NCBI GenBank assembly: GCA_003223315.1
Contig: QHYR01000260.1
Span: 1-50,395, forward strand
DNA: 50,395 nt
Direction: 5' to 3'
From: Acidobacteriota bacterium
Lineage (GTDB): Bacteria > Acidobacteriota > Terriglobia > Acidiferrales > UBA7541
In this document: in pieces, positions 1-8,810 of the stretch
Position numbering within the stretch: the stretch's first letter is position 1
How the letters are laid out: every line of letters starts with the position of its first letter
The notes under the pieces: model-generated
The model's input: the letters and a program-made list of their open reading frames with translations, nothing else
The model's database searches: none
What the model was told of the DNA's origin: nothing
Translations under genes and position numbers: made by a program

Positions 1-300
1 CCCCGTGTAGGTCCCACCACCCTGACTGAACGTCGGCGTGGCTACCTGTTGCTGCTGCTGAATCGTGTAGGTCGCACTGGCCACCCCGCTGTCAGTCATC
101 CCGCTGGACGCCGCCATGGCCTTCAGCGTGGTCGTCTGGTTGAAGGTCAGCGCACCGCCATAGACCGGTGACGACGTAGTCGGCGTGCTCCCGTCGGTCG
201 TGTAGTGGATCGCCGCACCGCTGGTGGCGTCACTGATGGTTACGGTCACCGACCCCGTGTAGGTCCCGCCACCCGGGCTGAAGCTGGGCGTGGCCACCTG
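1..300 (-). repeat. Tandem 252-bp (84-codon) coding repeats
   Basis: The segment beginning at 1 (ccccgtgtaggtccc) reappears at 253 almost unchanged, and the following 40 bases also match closely. The period of 252 bp equals 84 codons, one chitobiase-C-like domain plus linker. Further copies probably continue beyond the left edge. The linker between copies is a CAG/CAA run encoding consecutive glutamines, which is itself prone to slippage. Confidence 0.75.
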
Positions 301-1824
301 CTGCTGGATGGTTACCGTGAAGCTGTTCGCGCTGGCAGCCGTGCCCCCTGGCGTGGTCACGCTCAGTGGTCCCGTAGTGGCCCCCGCCGGCACCGTCGCC
401 TGAATCGCCGTGGCCGAGTTCACAATGAAGCTCGCGCTCACCCCGTTGAACGTCACTGCCGTGGCCCCAGTGAAGTTCGTGCCGCTGATCGCCACGTTGG
501 TCCCTACCGTCCCGCTGGTGGGCGTGAAACTCGTGATCGTCGGTGCGCCAGTCCCGCCAGCGATATCCCCACCCTCCCACCCCGAGAAAGTAAACGCAGG
601 GGTATAGGCTTCGATGCCGACGTCGCCTGTGGGATAGGAACCGTCAGTTGTATACTTGAACTGGGACACACCATTCTGGAACACTTCGAGAGTGTTCCCA
701 TTGGCCGTCAGCCGCCACTTATCTCCGGAGATGATGGTAGGAGTGAAGAGTTGGACTGCAGTGAAGCCGCCGTCGGGGGTCATTTTGTAGATCCCCGAGG
801 AACTCGGGCTGCCCGCGTAGAGAAACAGCAGCCATCCCGTCTGTCCGGGGTTGTTGCGGTCGATTCGGACGATCGGCCCGCCGCCCCCGCCGGCCACCGC
901 GCCTAACGTGACTTCGGAATATTGCGTCGCGGGCGGTGCGATGCTCCATACACCCTCGGCGTTGTGCCCCGACTGCAAGCCCATAGCCTGACCGCTTACC
1001 TTTTTGAATCCGAGATAACCCGGTAGGGAATACCAGCGGTCTCCTTCATCCAAGGGATTCTCAGTCCCAGGAAAGGTCGAGGAGGCCCAGGCCCCAGTTG
1101 AGACCGGCGCGGCGCCGGTCGACCACGAGGCAATGACGGCGTTCGTCACCGCAGCGTCCGCATAGGCGAATATGCCTGTCGTGCCTGTGGAATATTTGGT
1201 AGGGTTGGTGCCGGTGTTATAGATGAAATCGCGCACGCCATTCTTGACTCCGTAGATCACCTGGCCACGCGCGATGAGTCGGAGTCGGTCTCCGTCGACG
1301 ACGGGCGAAGTTGTGAGGAGGGCCGTCGCGGTGTACGTGGTTCCACGAGTATTGTCCGGGACATTTGCGTCCAGACGATAGAGGTAGTTGCCTCCGCCGA
1401 CGAGACTCGCCCACCAGAGATAGTTGCTCTGGGCCGCCGCCCCGTCCGTCTGCACGCGAACAAGCGCCCCCACATTGTTACTGCAGTTAGTACAACTTCC
1501 GATGTGCCCGACGACGATTTCGGAGTAATGGTCGGCCGGGACGACGGCAGTCGTGCGGGAACCCGCATGATTCAGCGGGCTGAGTCGGTCGGGGTAGGCT
1601 CCGTTGTTCTTTTGGAACACCGTACCGTAGGGGGAATAGGCCGTGAGCGACACCCACGTCCCATTCTCGGAGAGTGGGTTCTCCGCACCGACGAAGCTGG
1701 AGGAGGCGATAGGTCCATCGCCGACCGCCATGATCGACATGAGCATGACAGCGAGCAGAGCGACCGGGAGTCGGCCCAGCGCACGGAGGGGGCGCAGCGC
1801 GCGTCGCAGTTCACCAAGGTTCAT
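1..1824 (-). CDS. Large secreted Ig-like protein (IPT/TIG plus chitobiase-C repeats), 3' end beyond window
   Basis: Open for 608 codons from ATG at 1824 to the left edge with no stop, so the C-terminus is missing. GGAGG at 1832-1836 lies 7 nt before the ATG and fixes the start. Residues about 18-36 are a hydrophobic export signal. Two related LamG-like, jelly-roll-type domains follow (about 41-235 and 248-415), each opening with a similar ENPL motif. An IPT/TIG Ig-like fold lies at about 426-500 (APTITSFTPTSGTVG). A chitobiase/beta-hexosaminidase C-terminal-type repeat lies at about 508-588 (IHYTTDGSTPT), and a second copy starts at the edge after a glutamine-rich linker. These are adhesive or carbohydrate-binding modules of surface proteins; no catalytic residues are visible. 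It lies downstream of, and on the same strand as, the EPS genes but is 660 bp away, so it may be its own unit. Domain calls are by eye; the exact function is unknown. Confidence 0.8.
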   Translation of the reverse strand, partial: MNLGELRRALRPLRALGRLPVALLAVMLMSIMAVGDGPIASSSFVGAENPLSENGTWVSLTAYSPYGTVFQKNNGAYPDRLSPLNHAGSRTTAVVPADHYSEIVVGHIGSCTNCSNNVGALVRVQTDGAAAQSNYLWWASLVGGGNYLYRLDANVPDNTRGTTYTATALLTTSPVVDGDRLRLIARGQVIYGVKNGVRDFIYNTGTNPTKYSTGTTGIFAYADAAVTNAVIASWSTGAAPVSTGAWASSTFPGTENPLDEGDRWYSLPGYLGFKKVSGQAMGLQSGHNAEGVWSIAPPATQYSEVTLGAVAGGGGGPIVRIDRNNPGQTGWLLFLYAGSPSSSGIYKMTPDGGFTAVQLFTPTIISGDKWRLTANGNTLEVFQNGVSQFKYTTDGSYPTGDVGIEAYTPAFTFSGWEGGDIAGGTGAPTITSFTPTSGTVGTNVAISGTNFTGATAVTFNGVSASFIVNSATAIQATVPAGATTGPLSVTTPGGTAASANSFTVTIQQQVATPSFSPGGGTYTGSVTVTISDATSGAAIHYTTDGSTPTTSSPVYGGALTFNQTTTLKAMAASSGMTDSGVASATYTIQQQQQVATPTFSQGGGTYTG

Positions 1825-2036
1825 GGGGGAGCCTCCTCAGGAAGCATGGCTTCATAGGGATGTCGTTTCGAGGGCGCAACTCAAGTCACATCTCCAAACC
1901 AATCGTCTGGCCGTGGGAGCACCAAGCGAGCACTCTGCTCCAGTCCGCTTAACTAGCAATCAGGTAGATTCCTTAAAAGGAGTTGCGGTTGAATACTGAA
2001 GTAAAGCTTTGCATCAGGCGACGCAGGAAAGGGTAT

Positions 2037-2074
2037 TTATGAAACTGCCGCTCTACCAACTGAGCTAACTCGGC
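2037..2074 (-). pseudogene. 5' half of a tRNA gene (CAT anticodon loop), truncated
   Basis: Read on the minus strand from 2074, the sequence gives a 7-nt acceptor strand, T8-A9, and a perfect D-arm (GCTC, loop AGTTGGTA, GAGC). Then come a 5-nt anticodon 5' strand and a loop TTCATAA carrying CAT at 2041-2039. The 3' side of the anticodon stem does not pair, and no T-arm (GTTCGA-type) or matching acceptor 3' strand follows. It therefore looks like a tRNA-Met or tRNA-Ile2-like gene cut at the anticodon, a common integrase target. The 3' half was not found in the window. Confidence 0.6.
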
Positions 2075-2282
2075 CTGTCGGTGAGAATTACTATTTACGG
2101 TCCGTGTTCCGTCGCCGCCTTAACTATCCTGATCTTAAGCATGCGGTTCAATAGCAGGCACGCCAACATCGATCCGACATACTTTTACTCGAAGATAAGG
2201 CATCCGGTACGCCGTTGATCCAACATCTACAACCTATCCGGGTGCAGGTGTGGCGCATGGACTGATTTCGTGTAGGTATAGA

Positions 2283-2288
2283 ATTATA
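2283..2288 (-). promoter_or_regulatory. Candidate -10 box
   Basis: A perfect TATAAT on the minus strand, in a gap and pointing toward the tRNA remnant and the secreted Ig-like protein. No good -35 hexamer lies 16-18 bp upstream (GCAGGT at 17 bp), so this is weak evidence. Confidence 0.25.
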
Positions 2289-2328
2289 GAGCGTGCGTAA
2301 CATCCACCTGCATCAACGTCCTCATGGT

Positions 2329-2347
2329 TATGAACGTAGCGTTCATA
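2329..2347. promoter_or_regulatory. Perfect inverted repeat, possible operator
   Basis: TATGAACG, a 3-nt spacer (TAG), then CGTTCATA: a perfect 8-bp dyad. An additional half site CGTTCAT lies at 2353-2359. It sits about 40 bp upstream of the minus-strand TATAAT at 2283-2288, a plausible position for a dimeric regulator. No regulator is assigned. Confidence 0.35.
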
Positions 2348-2484
2348 GAGTGCGTTCATGCGTCCGGTGCCACAGAGGATCAGGGAACTTCGTGTCTTAC
2401 GTAGCAATCGCAATCTCTTCTGTCATGTGCTGCTTGCGTACGCGTGCCGATTGTCCGGTCCACACCTGGCGCTGCTGACCTGGG

Positions 2485-3975
2485 TCAATGATCAGGATAA
2501 TCGGGATCGTTCTGACGACGCACTGAGACAGCTAAGGACGCACCACCAGCAAAGCTGACTAGTGGAATCATCCACAAATTAAATGAAGGTAGAGCAGACG
2601 CCGTAGCGGGGAGGAGGAACAAACCAGCCGCAAAGCTGGGGAAAAGATAGAGTAGCGAACCGGCTGATGGCCAGAGGCCGACGCATGCGAATGCAACCAG
2701 CATACCCAACGTTGCAGCCACAGCTGGAACTTTCTCGTCCCCGCCTTCGGAAAACACCGCGCATTGGGAGCACTGTTCTGTCGAGTGCCCTACGCTGCGG
2801 CGGCTGTTGACGCTGCTTCCTTCGACACGATGAGCCGCCACACGATCAATGACTTCTCCCCGCATAACCGCAGCGATCTCGGTGTCCGTCAGAGCGAACG
2901 AGTAGATCCGCACGTCGTGAATGAAGCCAGCGAACTGGTAACCCTCCAAATCACTCCGCTTGCCGACGTAGACAGCCGAACGAGAACTATGCTGCGTACC
3001 TGTTACCGGACCAACCAAGAAGCCATTGTCCAGTTTCCCGTTCAAGTAAACGTCCAGCGTCCGCTCCTCAGCATTATAGACCCCGGCCACATGGTACCAG
3101 GAATGGACGACGAGAGGAGTGACTCCGTAGCGTGCCATGAGACCTCCGCACGCGTTGGTGAGTTTGAAACCGATTGTGCGCGGCCCTTGGTCGACCGTCG
3201 TATCTAACTGATAACCAAAGTCGCCGTGAAGTTGAGAGACGATCGCTGCGTCATCAACAGGGAAGGAGGAGGGCTTGATCCACGCGCCGATTGTCATGCT
3301 GCCGACGAGCCGGAGCGCCTTTGAGCGGCCAAAGTCGATGTAATCCTTCGCCCCGTCGAGCGCGACGGAACGGCCCATCACATCGACAACACGCTTCGGT
3401 TCCGTGCTGAACGTACCGTTCAGGCCATCCCCAGAAGAATCAAATGCCACTCGACCGCCGGTTTCGTCGAGTTTCCAATAGGCCTCGAGGTTCCCAGGGG
3501 ATGTCACTCCCCGCATACTGGGCGTAGGGCCCACAGTAGCCCATACCAGAAGAATGAGCGCGAACGCCACCGTGGCCGCGAACAGCGTGTTCCATTTGTT
3601 GATCCTGAAGCTAGGTGAGCGAATTCGCCAGTGAGCACTGATGCTGGCCCCAAGGAAGGCTCCGATCACATTCGAAGCGAGATCGATCGCCGAGCTGGTG
3701 CGGTGCAGCATCACGAGTTGGCTGGACTCGGCAAACGCGGACATCACGGCTGCCGCGGTAACCGCCCGCAGCAGTCCTAACTCGCCGAGCACAATCCCCA
3801 CCGGCGCATACCCCATAACGTTCGCCACGACGTCGGAGGCGTAGATGCCGAAGTCCACAGTAGGGTGGCCCAGTGGCCGTAACTCCACCGGAACCGCAGT
3901 AGCGGCGAGAACCATCAGTATGACCGGAGCTCGCAACCTGATCCGATCTGCCCGGCGATTGCTGTTCGAAACCAT
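2485..3975 (-). CDS. VanZ-like / LamG-domain membrane protein
   Basis: 496 residues. The N-terminal ~125 residues resemble the VanZ family: several hydrophobic helices and the helix ending in SAIDLASNVIGAFLG. A transmembrane helix follows at about 129-148. A LamG/concanavalin-like domain spans about 165-365 (YWKLDETGG at its start, WYHVAGVYN and VYLNGKLDNG inside, HDVRIYSFALTDTEI at its end). Two to three more hydrophobic helices lie at about 420-490. VanZ-LamG fusions occur in EPS clusters; the LamG part is expected outside the membrane and may bind glycan. ATG at 3975 has only a weak Shine-Dalgarno site. It is the last membrane gene of the cluster before a gap. Catalytic activity is unknown. 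Confidence 0.75.
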   Translation of the reverse strand: MVSNSNRRADRIRLRAPVILMVLAATAVPVELRPLGHPTVDFGIYASDVVANVMGYAPVGIVLGELGLLRAVTAAAVMSAFAESSQLVMLHRTSSAIDLASNVIGAFLGASISAHWRIRSPSFRINKWNTLFAATVAFALILLVWATVGPTPSMRGVTSPGNLEAYWKLDETGGRVAFDSSGDGLNGTFSTEPKRVVDVMGRSVALDGAKDYIDFGRSKALRLVGSMTIGAWIKPSSFPVDDAAIVSQLHGDFGYQLDTTVDQGPRTIGFKLTNACGGLMARYGVTPLVVHSWYHVAGVYNAEERTLDVYLNGKLDNGFLVGPVTGTQHSSRSAVYVGKRSDLEGYQFAGFIHDVRIYSFALTDTEIAAVMRGEVIDRVAAHRVEGSSVNSRRSVGHSTEQCSQCAVFSEGGDEKVPAVAATLGMLVAFACVGLWPSAGSLLYLFPSFAAGLFLLPATASALPSFNLWMIPLVSFAGGASLAVSVRRQNDPDYPDH

Positions 3976-4276
3976 GAGACTTCAACCTGCATTCGGGATT
4001 TTAAGTAGCACAAACGTCTATGTGGGTGGCCAACTCGCCTTTACGGTGTTCGGGCTTCTTCCAAATTAGCGAACCCAACGGATAGTCTGGTGAGAAGTTC
4101 GGACGGAGACTAGATTTATACGTTAGGATGCTCTCCAAATTACTTTTGTTTTTATCGAAAAGGAGTACTGAGGCAGCGGACGTGTGTTGGGCCTGCCGAT
4201 CGGGAGTACCGGAATGCTTCGAGCTAGCTCTTATCGGTAGCAATCAGTAAGAGTCGGGGCAGGGCCGAACGTGAAT
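3976..4276. other. 301-bp gap between LmbE and VanZ-LamG genes
   Basis: No recognisable gene. A 10-bp palindrome GAGCTAGCTC lies near 4220-4229. Short reading frames here have no recognisable content. The gap probably holds the 5' leader of the VanZ-LamG gene. Confidence 0.5.
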
Positions 4277-4927
4277 TCACAATACTAGCTTGCGGGAATA
4301 GAAGGCTTCGGCATAACCGCTCGGAGCATTACATTCCATACCCCGCAAACGCATGAGAGCAAGAAAGGTTTCTTTTTCGAACCAGCGCTTTCCGCGCTGG
4401 GTTTCGAAGGCTTCCATCAGGTAAGAGATCTTTTTTTCATAAATTGCGTGGTCTAGGGGCACGAAAAAGTTTGGCTGACCGAGGTCTCCATCGTACTTCG
4501 GAATTTCATACTCGAGAATCAAATGATTTCGAAACGTGTTCCACGTCAGGTCTGCCAGGAGCCGGTGATCTTGATGCGCATCTTTGCGATTGTGGGTAAA
4601 GATCAAATCAGGAGAAACTCGTTTAAGACCCTCAACAATATCCTTGATTTTTGCGCCATCAAAGGGAAAGAAGCCATCGCGAAAGTCCTTGACGATAATC
4701 TCCCTTCGGCCGGCTTGCTGCAGAAAAAGCTCTGAACTATCGCGCGCTTCCCGCTCGCGTTCGCCGTTAGAACTGAACACAACCCAAGTGACGTCGAGCC
4801 GCTGATCACCGGAAAGCAGCCGGAGAAGGCTCCCTCCGCAACCAATCTCAATGTCATCCGAGTGCGATCCCAGACAAAGGATTTTAAGCGGGCCGCTGCC
4901 GTTTTTCCCGAACTGTAATGCCATCAT
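4277..4927 (-). CDS. PIG-L / LmbE family sugar N-deacetylase
   Basis: 216 residues. The N-terminal motif SHSDDIEIGCGG (about 21-32) corresponds to the family's AHPDD zinc-binding signature, and KDAHQDH near residue 113 provides the second histidine group. Family members hydrolyse N-acetyl groups from GlcNAc-type sugars on lipids, glycosides or nucleotide sugars. It directly follows RfbF (gap 27 bp) and is likely co-transcribed with the CDP-sugar-like module, so its substrate may be an N-acetylated or acylated sugar made there. The start has two adjacent ATG codons (4927 and 4924). The first position of the classical motif is changed (S for A and S for P), but the H-x-D-D residues are kept. 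Confidence 0.85.
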   Translation of the reverse strand: MMALQFGKNGSGPLKILCLGSHSDDIEIGCGGSLLRLLSGDQRLDVTWVVFSSNGEREREARDSSELFLQQAGRREIIVKDFRDGFFPFDGAKIKDIVEGLKRVSPDLIFTHNRKDAHQDHRLLADLTWNTFRNHLILEYEIPKYDGDLGQPNFFVPLDHAIYEKKISYLMEAFETQRGKRWFEKETFLALMRLRGMECNAPSGYAEAFYSRKLVL

Positions 4928-4954
4928 GACACTGCGCCAGAGCTTGAGCCGGCC

Positions 4955-5755
4955 TCAATGGGTGCCATTTTTCCCATTACTCTTCCACACTTCCCAAGGC
5001 GCAGTACCGCCCGTACACAAACCTTCCAGCTGCTGCTTATCTTTGAAGGTATCCATGCTCGCCCAAAAGCCATCGTAGGGATAGCCGATCAATTGCTTCT
5101 CCGCCAACAGTCTGTGAAAGGGCTCGATTACCAATTCTTCCTTCTCCCGGACATATTCGAAGATCTTCTTCTTGAAGATAAAAAATCCGCCGTTAATTCG
5201 CACGTTGCCGTTGTTGATGGCATGAATATCTGAAACGAGGCTGCCATTACCCTCTTCCAGCGAAACCAAGTGATAGCTGAGGTTCGGCCGGACGCAGAGA
5301 AAGCTGGCGATTTTGCCCTGCTCGTGAAAGTGGTCGAGTTGCTGAGGAAGGGGCATATCGGTCAACCCATCGCTATAATTCGCCAGGAACTCGTCTTCCC
5401 CTTCGAGATATTTTTCTACTGCTTTCAGGCGCTGGCCAATATTGGAAGTGATTCCCGTATCCGCAAACGTAATGCGCCAGTCATGGATATCGCTATTCAA
5501 CAAATCGAGCTTTTTGCCCCCACCGGAGAGCACAAAATCGTTTGAAGTGCACTCGTTGTAGTTGATAAAATAGTTCTTAACCGTTTCGGATCGGTGCCCC
5601 AGGCACAGGATGAAATCTTTGTGCCCAAAGTGAGCGTAGTATTTCATCACATGCCACAAGATAGGGCGCTGGCCTATGTGAACCATAGGTTTGGGAATGT
5701 CTTCGGAATCCCGAATCCGCAACCCCAGACCGCCGCAAAAGAGAACCACTTTCAT
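4955..5755 (-). CDS. rfbF: Glucose-1-phosphate cytidylyltransferase-like nucleotidyltransferase
   Basis: 266 residues, close to the usual ~257. The N-terminal nucleotide-binding loop CGGLGLRI and KPMVHIGQRPILWH (about 8-37) are the RfbF/sugar nucleotidyltransferase signature, and DGFWASMDTFKDK near the C-terminus is also typical. The expected reaction is CTP plus glucose-1-phosphate to CDP-glucose. GGAG lies 7 nt before ATG 5755. It follows the SAF oxidoreductase by 27 bp and precedes LmbE. No CDP-glucose 4,6-dehydratase (RfbG) is recognisable next to it, so the product may feed an unusual branched or oxidised sugar. The threonine normally following GGLG is leucine here. Confidence 0.85.
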   Translation of the reverse strand: MKVVLFCGGLGLRIRDSEDIPKPMVHIGQRPILWHVMKYYAHFGHKDFILCLGHRSETVKNYFINYNECTSNDFVLSGGGKKLDLLNSDIHDWRITFADTGITSNIGQRLKAVEKYLEGEDEFLANYSDGLTDMPLPQQLDHFHEQGKIASFLCVRPNLSYHLVSLEEGNGSLVSDIHAINNGNVRINGGFFIFKKKIFEYVREKEELVIEPFHRLLAEKQLIGYPYDGFWASMDTFKDKQQLEGLCTGGTAPWEVWKSNGKNGTH

Positions 5756-5782
5756 ATCGCATCTCCTACGTCAAATCGAACG

Positions 5783-7108
5783 TCATGCCTTCACTCCGAT
5801 GAGTTCCTCGAGCCACGTCTCTCCCCGAAAACGACGATACTGTTCGGCCCGAAGTTGGTCGGCTAACCTGTCCACGGGGAGACTGACGTCTTCGTAAGTA
5901 ATGACAGAATCCTTGGGGATGTCCCGCGTCAATACACAGCCTTCGACCAACCCTTCGGGGAGATAGTGGTGGCGGCACATCTCATCGGCGTTTACGGCCT
6001 CGCCATAAGTCATATACATGCCGTAATCGTCGAGAACCTCTCCCGCCTTCAGGTCACGCTTGGCGACGGCGCATACCTCGACGACGGGCCCGCCGAGGGG
6101 TTTCGCGACAGAGTCGCGGAATAAAACGACGCGCGCAATCGCGTTTGGAACTTCAAAATGAACCAAGTGATAGGGCAGAAAGAATGAATACAGCGGACCC
6201 TCTCCCATCTTGTACAGATTGAGATAATGCTGCTGCTTGGGGTCGGGGTGTTCGGCAAGAACGTACAGCTTCGTTAAAGGCGTGCCGACCACATAATCCA
6301 CGATGCCGCCCAATTTGCGGATCTCTTCGACATCGTAAATTTTCCCGATCTTCATGATGTCGTCTTTGTATTCCAGACCTCTTGACATTCCTCGCGAGCG
6401 CACCACGAAACCTGTGGCATTGGCGACGATCGCCTGCTCAAAACTGATCTTTGAGCCGTCAGCGAAACTCGTCACCATGGCTGCGTTCTGGCCCCATTTC
6501 TCAGCGAACCCTTTTTGAGTGGTGGGATTGCGATACGGATCTTGAAGGCCCTTCACATTGCCAATCACTCGAGGTGTGAGCCCCAGCCCCTGAACCCAGC
6601 GATAGAGGTTAATTTGCAGCCCCGGCTCGTCTCCGTCGCAAGCAGAGAAAATAACGCCGTGCTTCTCAGCATAGACCTGCAGGATCGGTCCGATTGTGGC
6701 GTCGAGCTCCGCGTTTAATAACACAACATCCTTTTTTTGGCGGAATGCGTCGAAAGCGACGCGCGCGCCGAACTCGACTGAACCCGTCACATCAACCAGA
6801 ACGTCAATTTTCGTGGAGCGCGCCAGCAGAAAGGCATTATCTGTGGCTACCACCTTGCCTTCCCGAATCGCAAGATCGGCTTCCTCCTGTTTGGATGGAG
6901 CAACGACATCGCTGATCCCGGCGTATTGACAAAGATCGAATGCACGCTGCACGCGGCGGTTGAAAACGGCCACCAGCCGCATTCCCGTCTTGGTATGTAC
7001 GATATGGTTGGCAAGACCTTGGGACATGAAGCCGGCACCAATAAGGCCGACGCGGATCGGCCGGCCTTCCGCCTCTCGCGCCTTCAGAGCGGTATCAACA
7101 ATGATCAT
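5783..7108 (-). CDS. NAD(P)-dependent oxidoreductase with C-terminal SAF domain
   Basis: 441 residues. A Rossmann fold opens at VGLIGAGFMSQGLANHI (about 20-36) and resembles the homoserine-dehydrogenase/Gfo-type NAD-binding domain. The C-terminal part (about 330-430; KRDLKAGEVLDDYG, then LTRDIPKDSVITYEDV) has the SAF/antifreeze-like fold. Similar proteins sit next to rfbF and rfbC in polysaccharide clusters, but I know of no firm substrate. The start ATG 7108 lies inside the rfbC 3' end (14-bp overlap), indicating translational coupling. It probably reduces or rearranges the keto-sugar made by this module; that is inference. Confidence 0.75.
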   Translation of the reverse strand: MIIVDTALKAREAEGRPIRVGLIGAGFMSQGLANHIVHTKTGMRLVAVFNRRVQRAFDLCQYAGISDVVAPSKQEEADLAIREGKVVATDNAFLLARSTKIDVLVDVTGSVEFGARVAFDAFRQKKDVVLLNAELDATIGPILQVYAEKHGVIFSACDGDEPGLQINLYRWVQGLGLTPRVIGNVKGLQDPYRNPTTQKGFAEKWGQNAAMVTSFADGSKISFEQAIVANATGFVVRSRGMSRGLEYKDDIMKIGKIYDVEEIRKLGGIVDYVVGTPLTKLYVLAEHPDPKQQHYLNLYKMGEGPLYSFFLPYHLVHFEVPNAIARVVLFRDSVAKPLGGPVVEVCAVAKRDLKAGEVLDDYGMYMTYGEAVNADEMCRHHYLPEGLVEGCVLTRDIPKDSVITYEDVSLPVDRLADQLRAEQYRRFRGETWLEELIGVKA

Positions 7109-7625
7109 ATTTCCAAATCCGGTCCTTGTCGGAAATCACGGTGAGCGGCAAGGGCCATTCCAACCCCAGCCTGGGATCGTTGTGCTGAAGACCGCCCTCG
7201 CAGCCGGGCGTATAGAACTCACCAACTTGATAACTGGTATCCGTGGAGTCCTTCAGTACCTGGTATCCGTGAGCAAAACGTTCGGGCACGTACAGCGCGC
7301 GATAATTATCCTCATTTAGTTCAACCGCTATGTGGTCGAGAAAAGTCGGGCTCTCCGGGCGAAGGTCGACGATGATATCGAGGATTGCACCTCGCGTGCA
7401 GCGTACGAGCTTGGTCTCTGCCGCAAGCGGAAACTGGAAATGCATGCCGCGTATGGTGCCTTTGGCACGATTAAAAGCGATGTTAGCTTGAGCGATAATG
7501 GGTTTCAAACCATGCGCTTCGAACTCATGCTGGCAAAAGCCGCGCGCGAAGAATCCTCGGGCATCCTCTCGGCGCTCGATGTCAATCAGGAAGGCGCCCT
7601 TCAACTTAGTCTCGGTAAAGATCAT
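7095..7625 (-). CDS. rfbC: dTDP-4-dehydrorhamnose 3,5-epimerase family protein
   Basis: 176 residues, full length for RmlC/RfbC. The catalytic base region RGMHFQFP has His62, and YVPERFAHGYQ near residue 115 is the conserved C-terminal family motif. The enzyme epimerises C3/C5 of a 4-keto-6-deoxy sugar nucleotide in a cupin fold. AAGGAG lies just before ATG 7625. No RmlA, RmlB or RmlD gene is present in the window, and the neighbours are RfbF and the SAF oxidoreductase, so the substrate is more likely a CDP-linked keto sugar than dTDP-rhamnose precursor. That substrate idea is inference. Confidence 0.88.
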   Translation of the reverse strand: MIFTETKLKGAFLIDIERREDARGFFARGFCQHEFEAHGLKPIIAQANIAFNRAKGTIRGMHFQFPLAAETKLVRCTRGAILDIIVDLRPESPTFLDHIAVELNEDNYRALYVPERFAHGYQVLKDSTDTSYQVGEFYTPGCEGGLQHNDPRLGLEWPLPLTVISDKDRIWKYDHC

Positions 7626-7648
7626 GGGTCTCCTTATTTCCCAGGCGG

Positions 7649-8713
7649 TTAGTTCGCTCCGCTGGGAATGGCCGCGCGCTCAACGGGCGTAGCAGCCCAG
7701 TGCAGGGAAGCATCCAACTGTCCGGCCTTCTGCAAATACTGAATTCGTCTGAGCCGGAAATAGCGATTGGTGCGCATATCTTCGGCACTCAGCCCAGCCG
7801 TCTGATAGGCCTCATAAAGTTCTTTAGCGCCTTTCTGTGCAGTCCATTGCGGCCGGAAGGCTGGCAACGTCTGGCGAACTTTCGCACAGGTGACCCGATA
7901 ACAGCGCTTATCCGGCCCGCCACCCGGGGCATATTCAATGTGGCAGCCAGGCACTATCGCAAGGACGATTTCGGCCAGTTCGCTGATGCGATAATTCTCT
8001 TCGGTCTGGCCGACGTTGAAGGTCGCATTGTGAATTGCGCTCTTCGGGGCCTCGAGGACAGATAGCATCGCGGCAATGATGTCGCGAATGTGCACGATCG
8101 GGCGCCAGGGCGTTCCGTCGCTCTTGATATAAATGCGGCCGGTGGTGAATGCCGCCGCGACAAAATCGTTCAACACCAGATCCAGACGAAGCCGCGGAGA
8201 AGCACCGTATGCCGTCGCATTTCTCATGTATGTCGGGCTGAAGTTTTCGTCCGCTAAAGGCGCTATATCATGCTCGACCTTTACTTTTGAATCGCCATAG
8301 GGCGTTACGGGGTTAAGCGCAGCCATCTCGTCGAGAAATCCATCGCCCGCCGAACCATATGTGCTGCACGAGGAAGAGAAGACGAATCGTTTCACGCCCG
8401 CCTGCTTAGCTAGAGTGGCGAGACGCACGGATGCTTTATGGTTGATGTCGTAGGTCAGGGCGGGGTCGAGGTCGCTTAGAGGATCGTTCGATAACGCTGC
8501 CAAATGCACCACGGCATCGAACCCTTGTAGATCCGCCTTTATGACGTCACGAACATCTTTACGAATTTCAGGGATCTGGGGCCTAAGCTCACCAAAGTCG
8601 CAGCCCTCATAGTAGTCGGTGTCGAGGCCGACTACCTCATGGCTCGCAGCGCGGAGGATCGGTCCCGCAACAGCCCCGATGTATCCTTTGTGACCCGTCA
8701 GCAGAATTCTCAT
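7649..8713 (-). CDS. NAD-dependent epimerase/dehydratase (extended SDR)
   Basis: 354 residues from ATG 8713; a longer frame extends to 8764, but family proteins begin at [13 protein letters not shown] and GGAG lies 9 nt before this ATG. The Rossmann motif GHKGYIG (about 7-13), SSSCSTYG, and the catalytic YGDSK (Y-x-x-x-K) are present. Extended SDRs of this type dehydrate or epimerise nucleotide sugars. It is the first gene of the compact five-gene run SDR, rfbC, SAF oxidoreductase, rfbF, lmbE (gaps under 30 bp or overlaps). It may supply the dehydratase step in place of RfbG, but this cannot be settled by eye. Confidence 0.85.
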   Translation of the reverse strand: MRILLTGHKGYIGAVAGPILRAASHEVVGLDTDYYEGCDFGELRPQIPEIRKDVRDVIKADLQGFDAVVHLAALSNDPLSDLDPALTYDINHKASVRLATLAKQAGVKRFVFSSSCSTYGSAGDGFLDEMAALNPVTPYGDSKVKVEHDIAPLADENFSPTYMRNATAYGASPRLRLDLVLNDFVAAAFTTGRIYIKSDGTPWRPIVHIRDIIAAMLSVLEAPKSAIHNATFNVGQTEENYRISELAEIVLAIVPGCHIEYAPGGGPDKRCYRVTCAKVRQTLPAFRPQWTAQKGAKELYEAYQTAGLSAEDMRTNRYFRLRRIQYLQKAGQLDASLHWAATPVERAAIPSGAN

Positions 8714-8810
8714 CCGTAATAACTCCGTTGGCAGAATCAAGCGAAGTAATGCACTTGGGCCCACAGACTACGCCAGCTCACAAATTTGCGAGGCAACGAC
8801 CGCGTACCGA

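Larger units (their letters stand above)
1825..2484. other. 660-bp intergenic region with tRNA half and candidate promoter/operator
   Basis: This gap separates the VanZ-LamG gene from the secreted Ig-like protein. No convincing coding sequence was seen on either strand. It holds the 5' half of a tRNA (2037-2074), a TATAAT hexamer on the minus strand (2283-2288) and a perfect 8-bp inverted repeat (2329-2347). These are listed separately. Confidence 0.6.

Noticed and set aside
205-906. Long plus-strand reading frame opposite the left-edge secreted protein
   Set aside because: Arg/Gly-rich, no motif, and antisense to a well-supported gene with Shine-Dalgarno site and recognisable domains.
2764-3207. 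Plus-strand frame of 147 codons
   Set aside because: Lies antisense to the LamG domain of the VanZ-LamG gene; no recognisable content.
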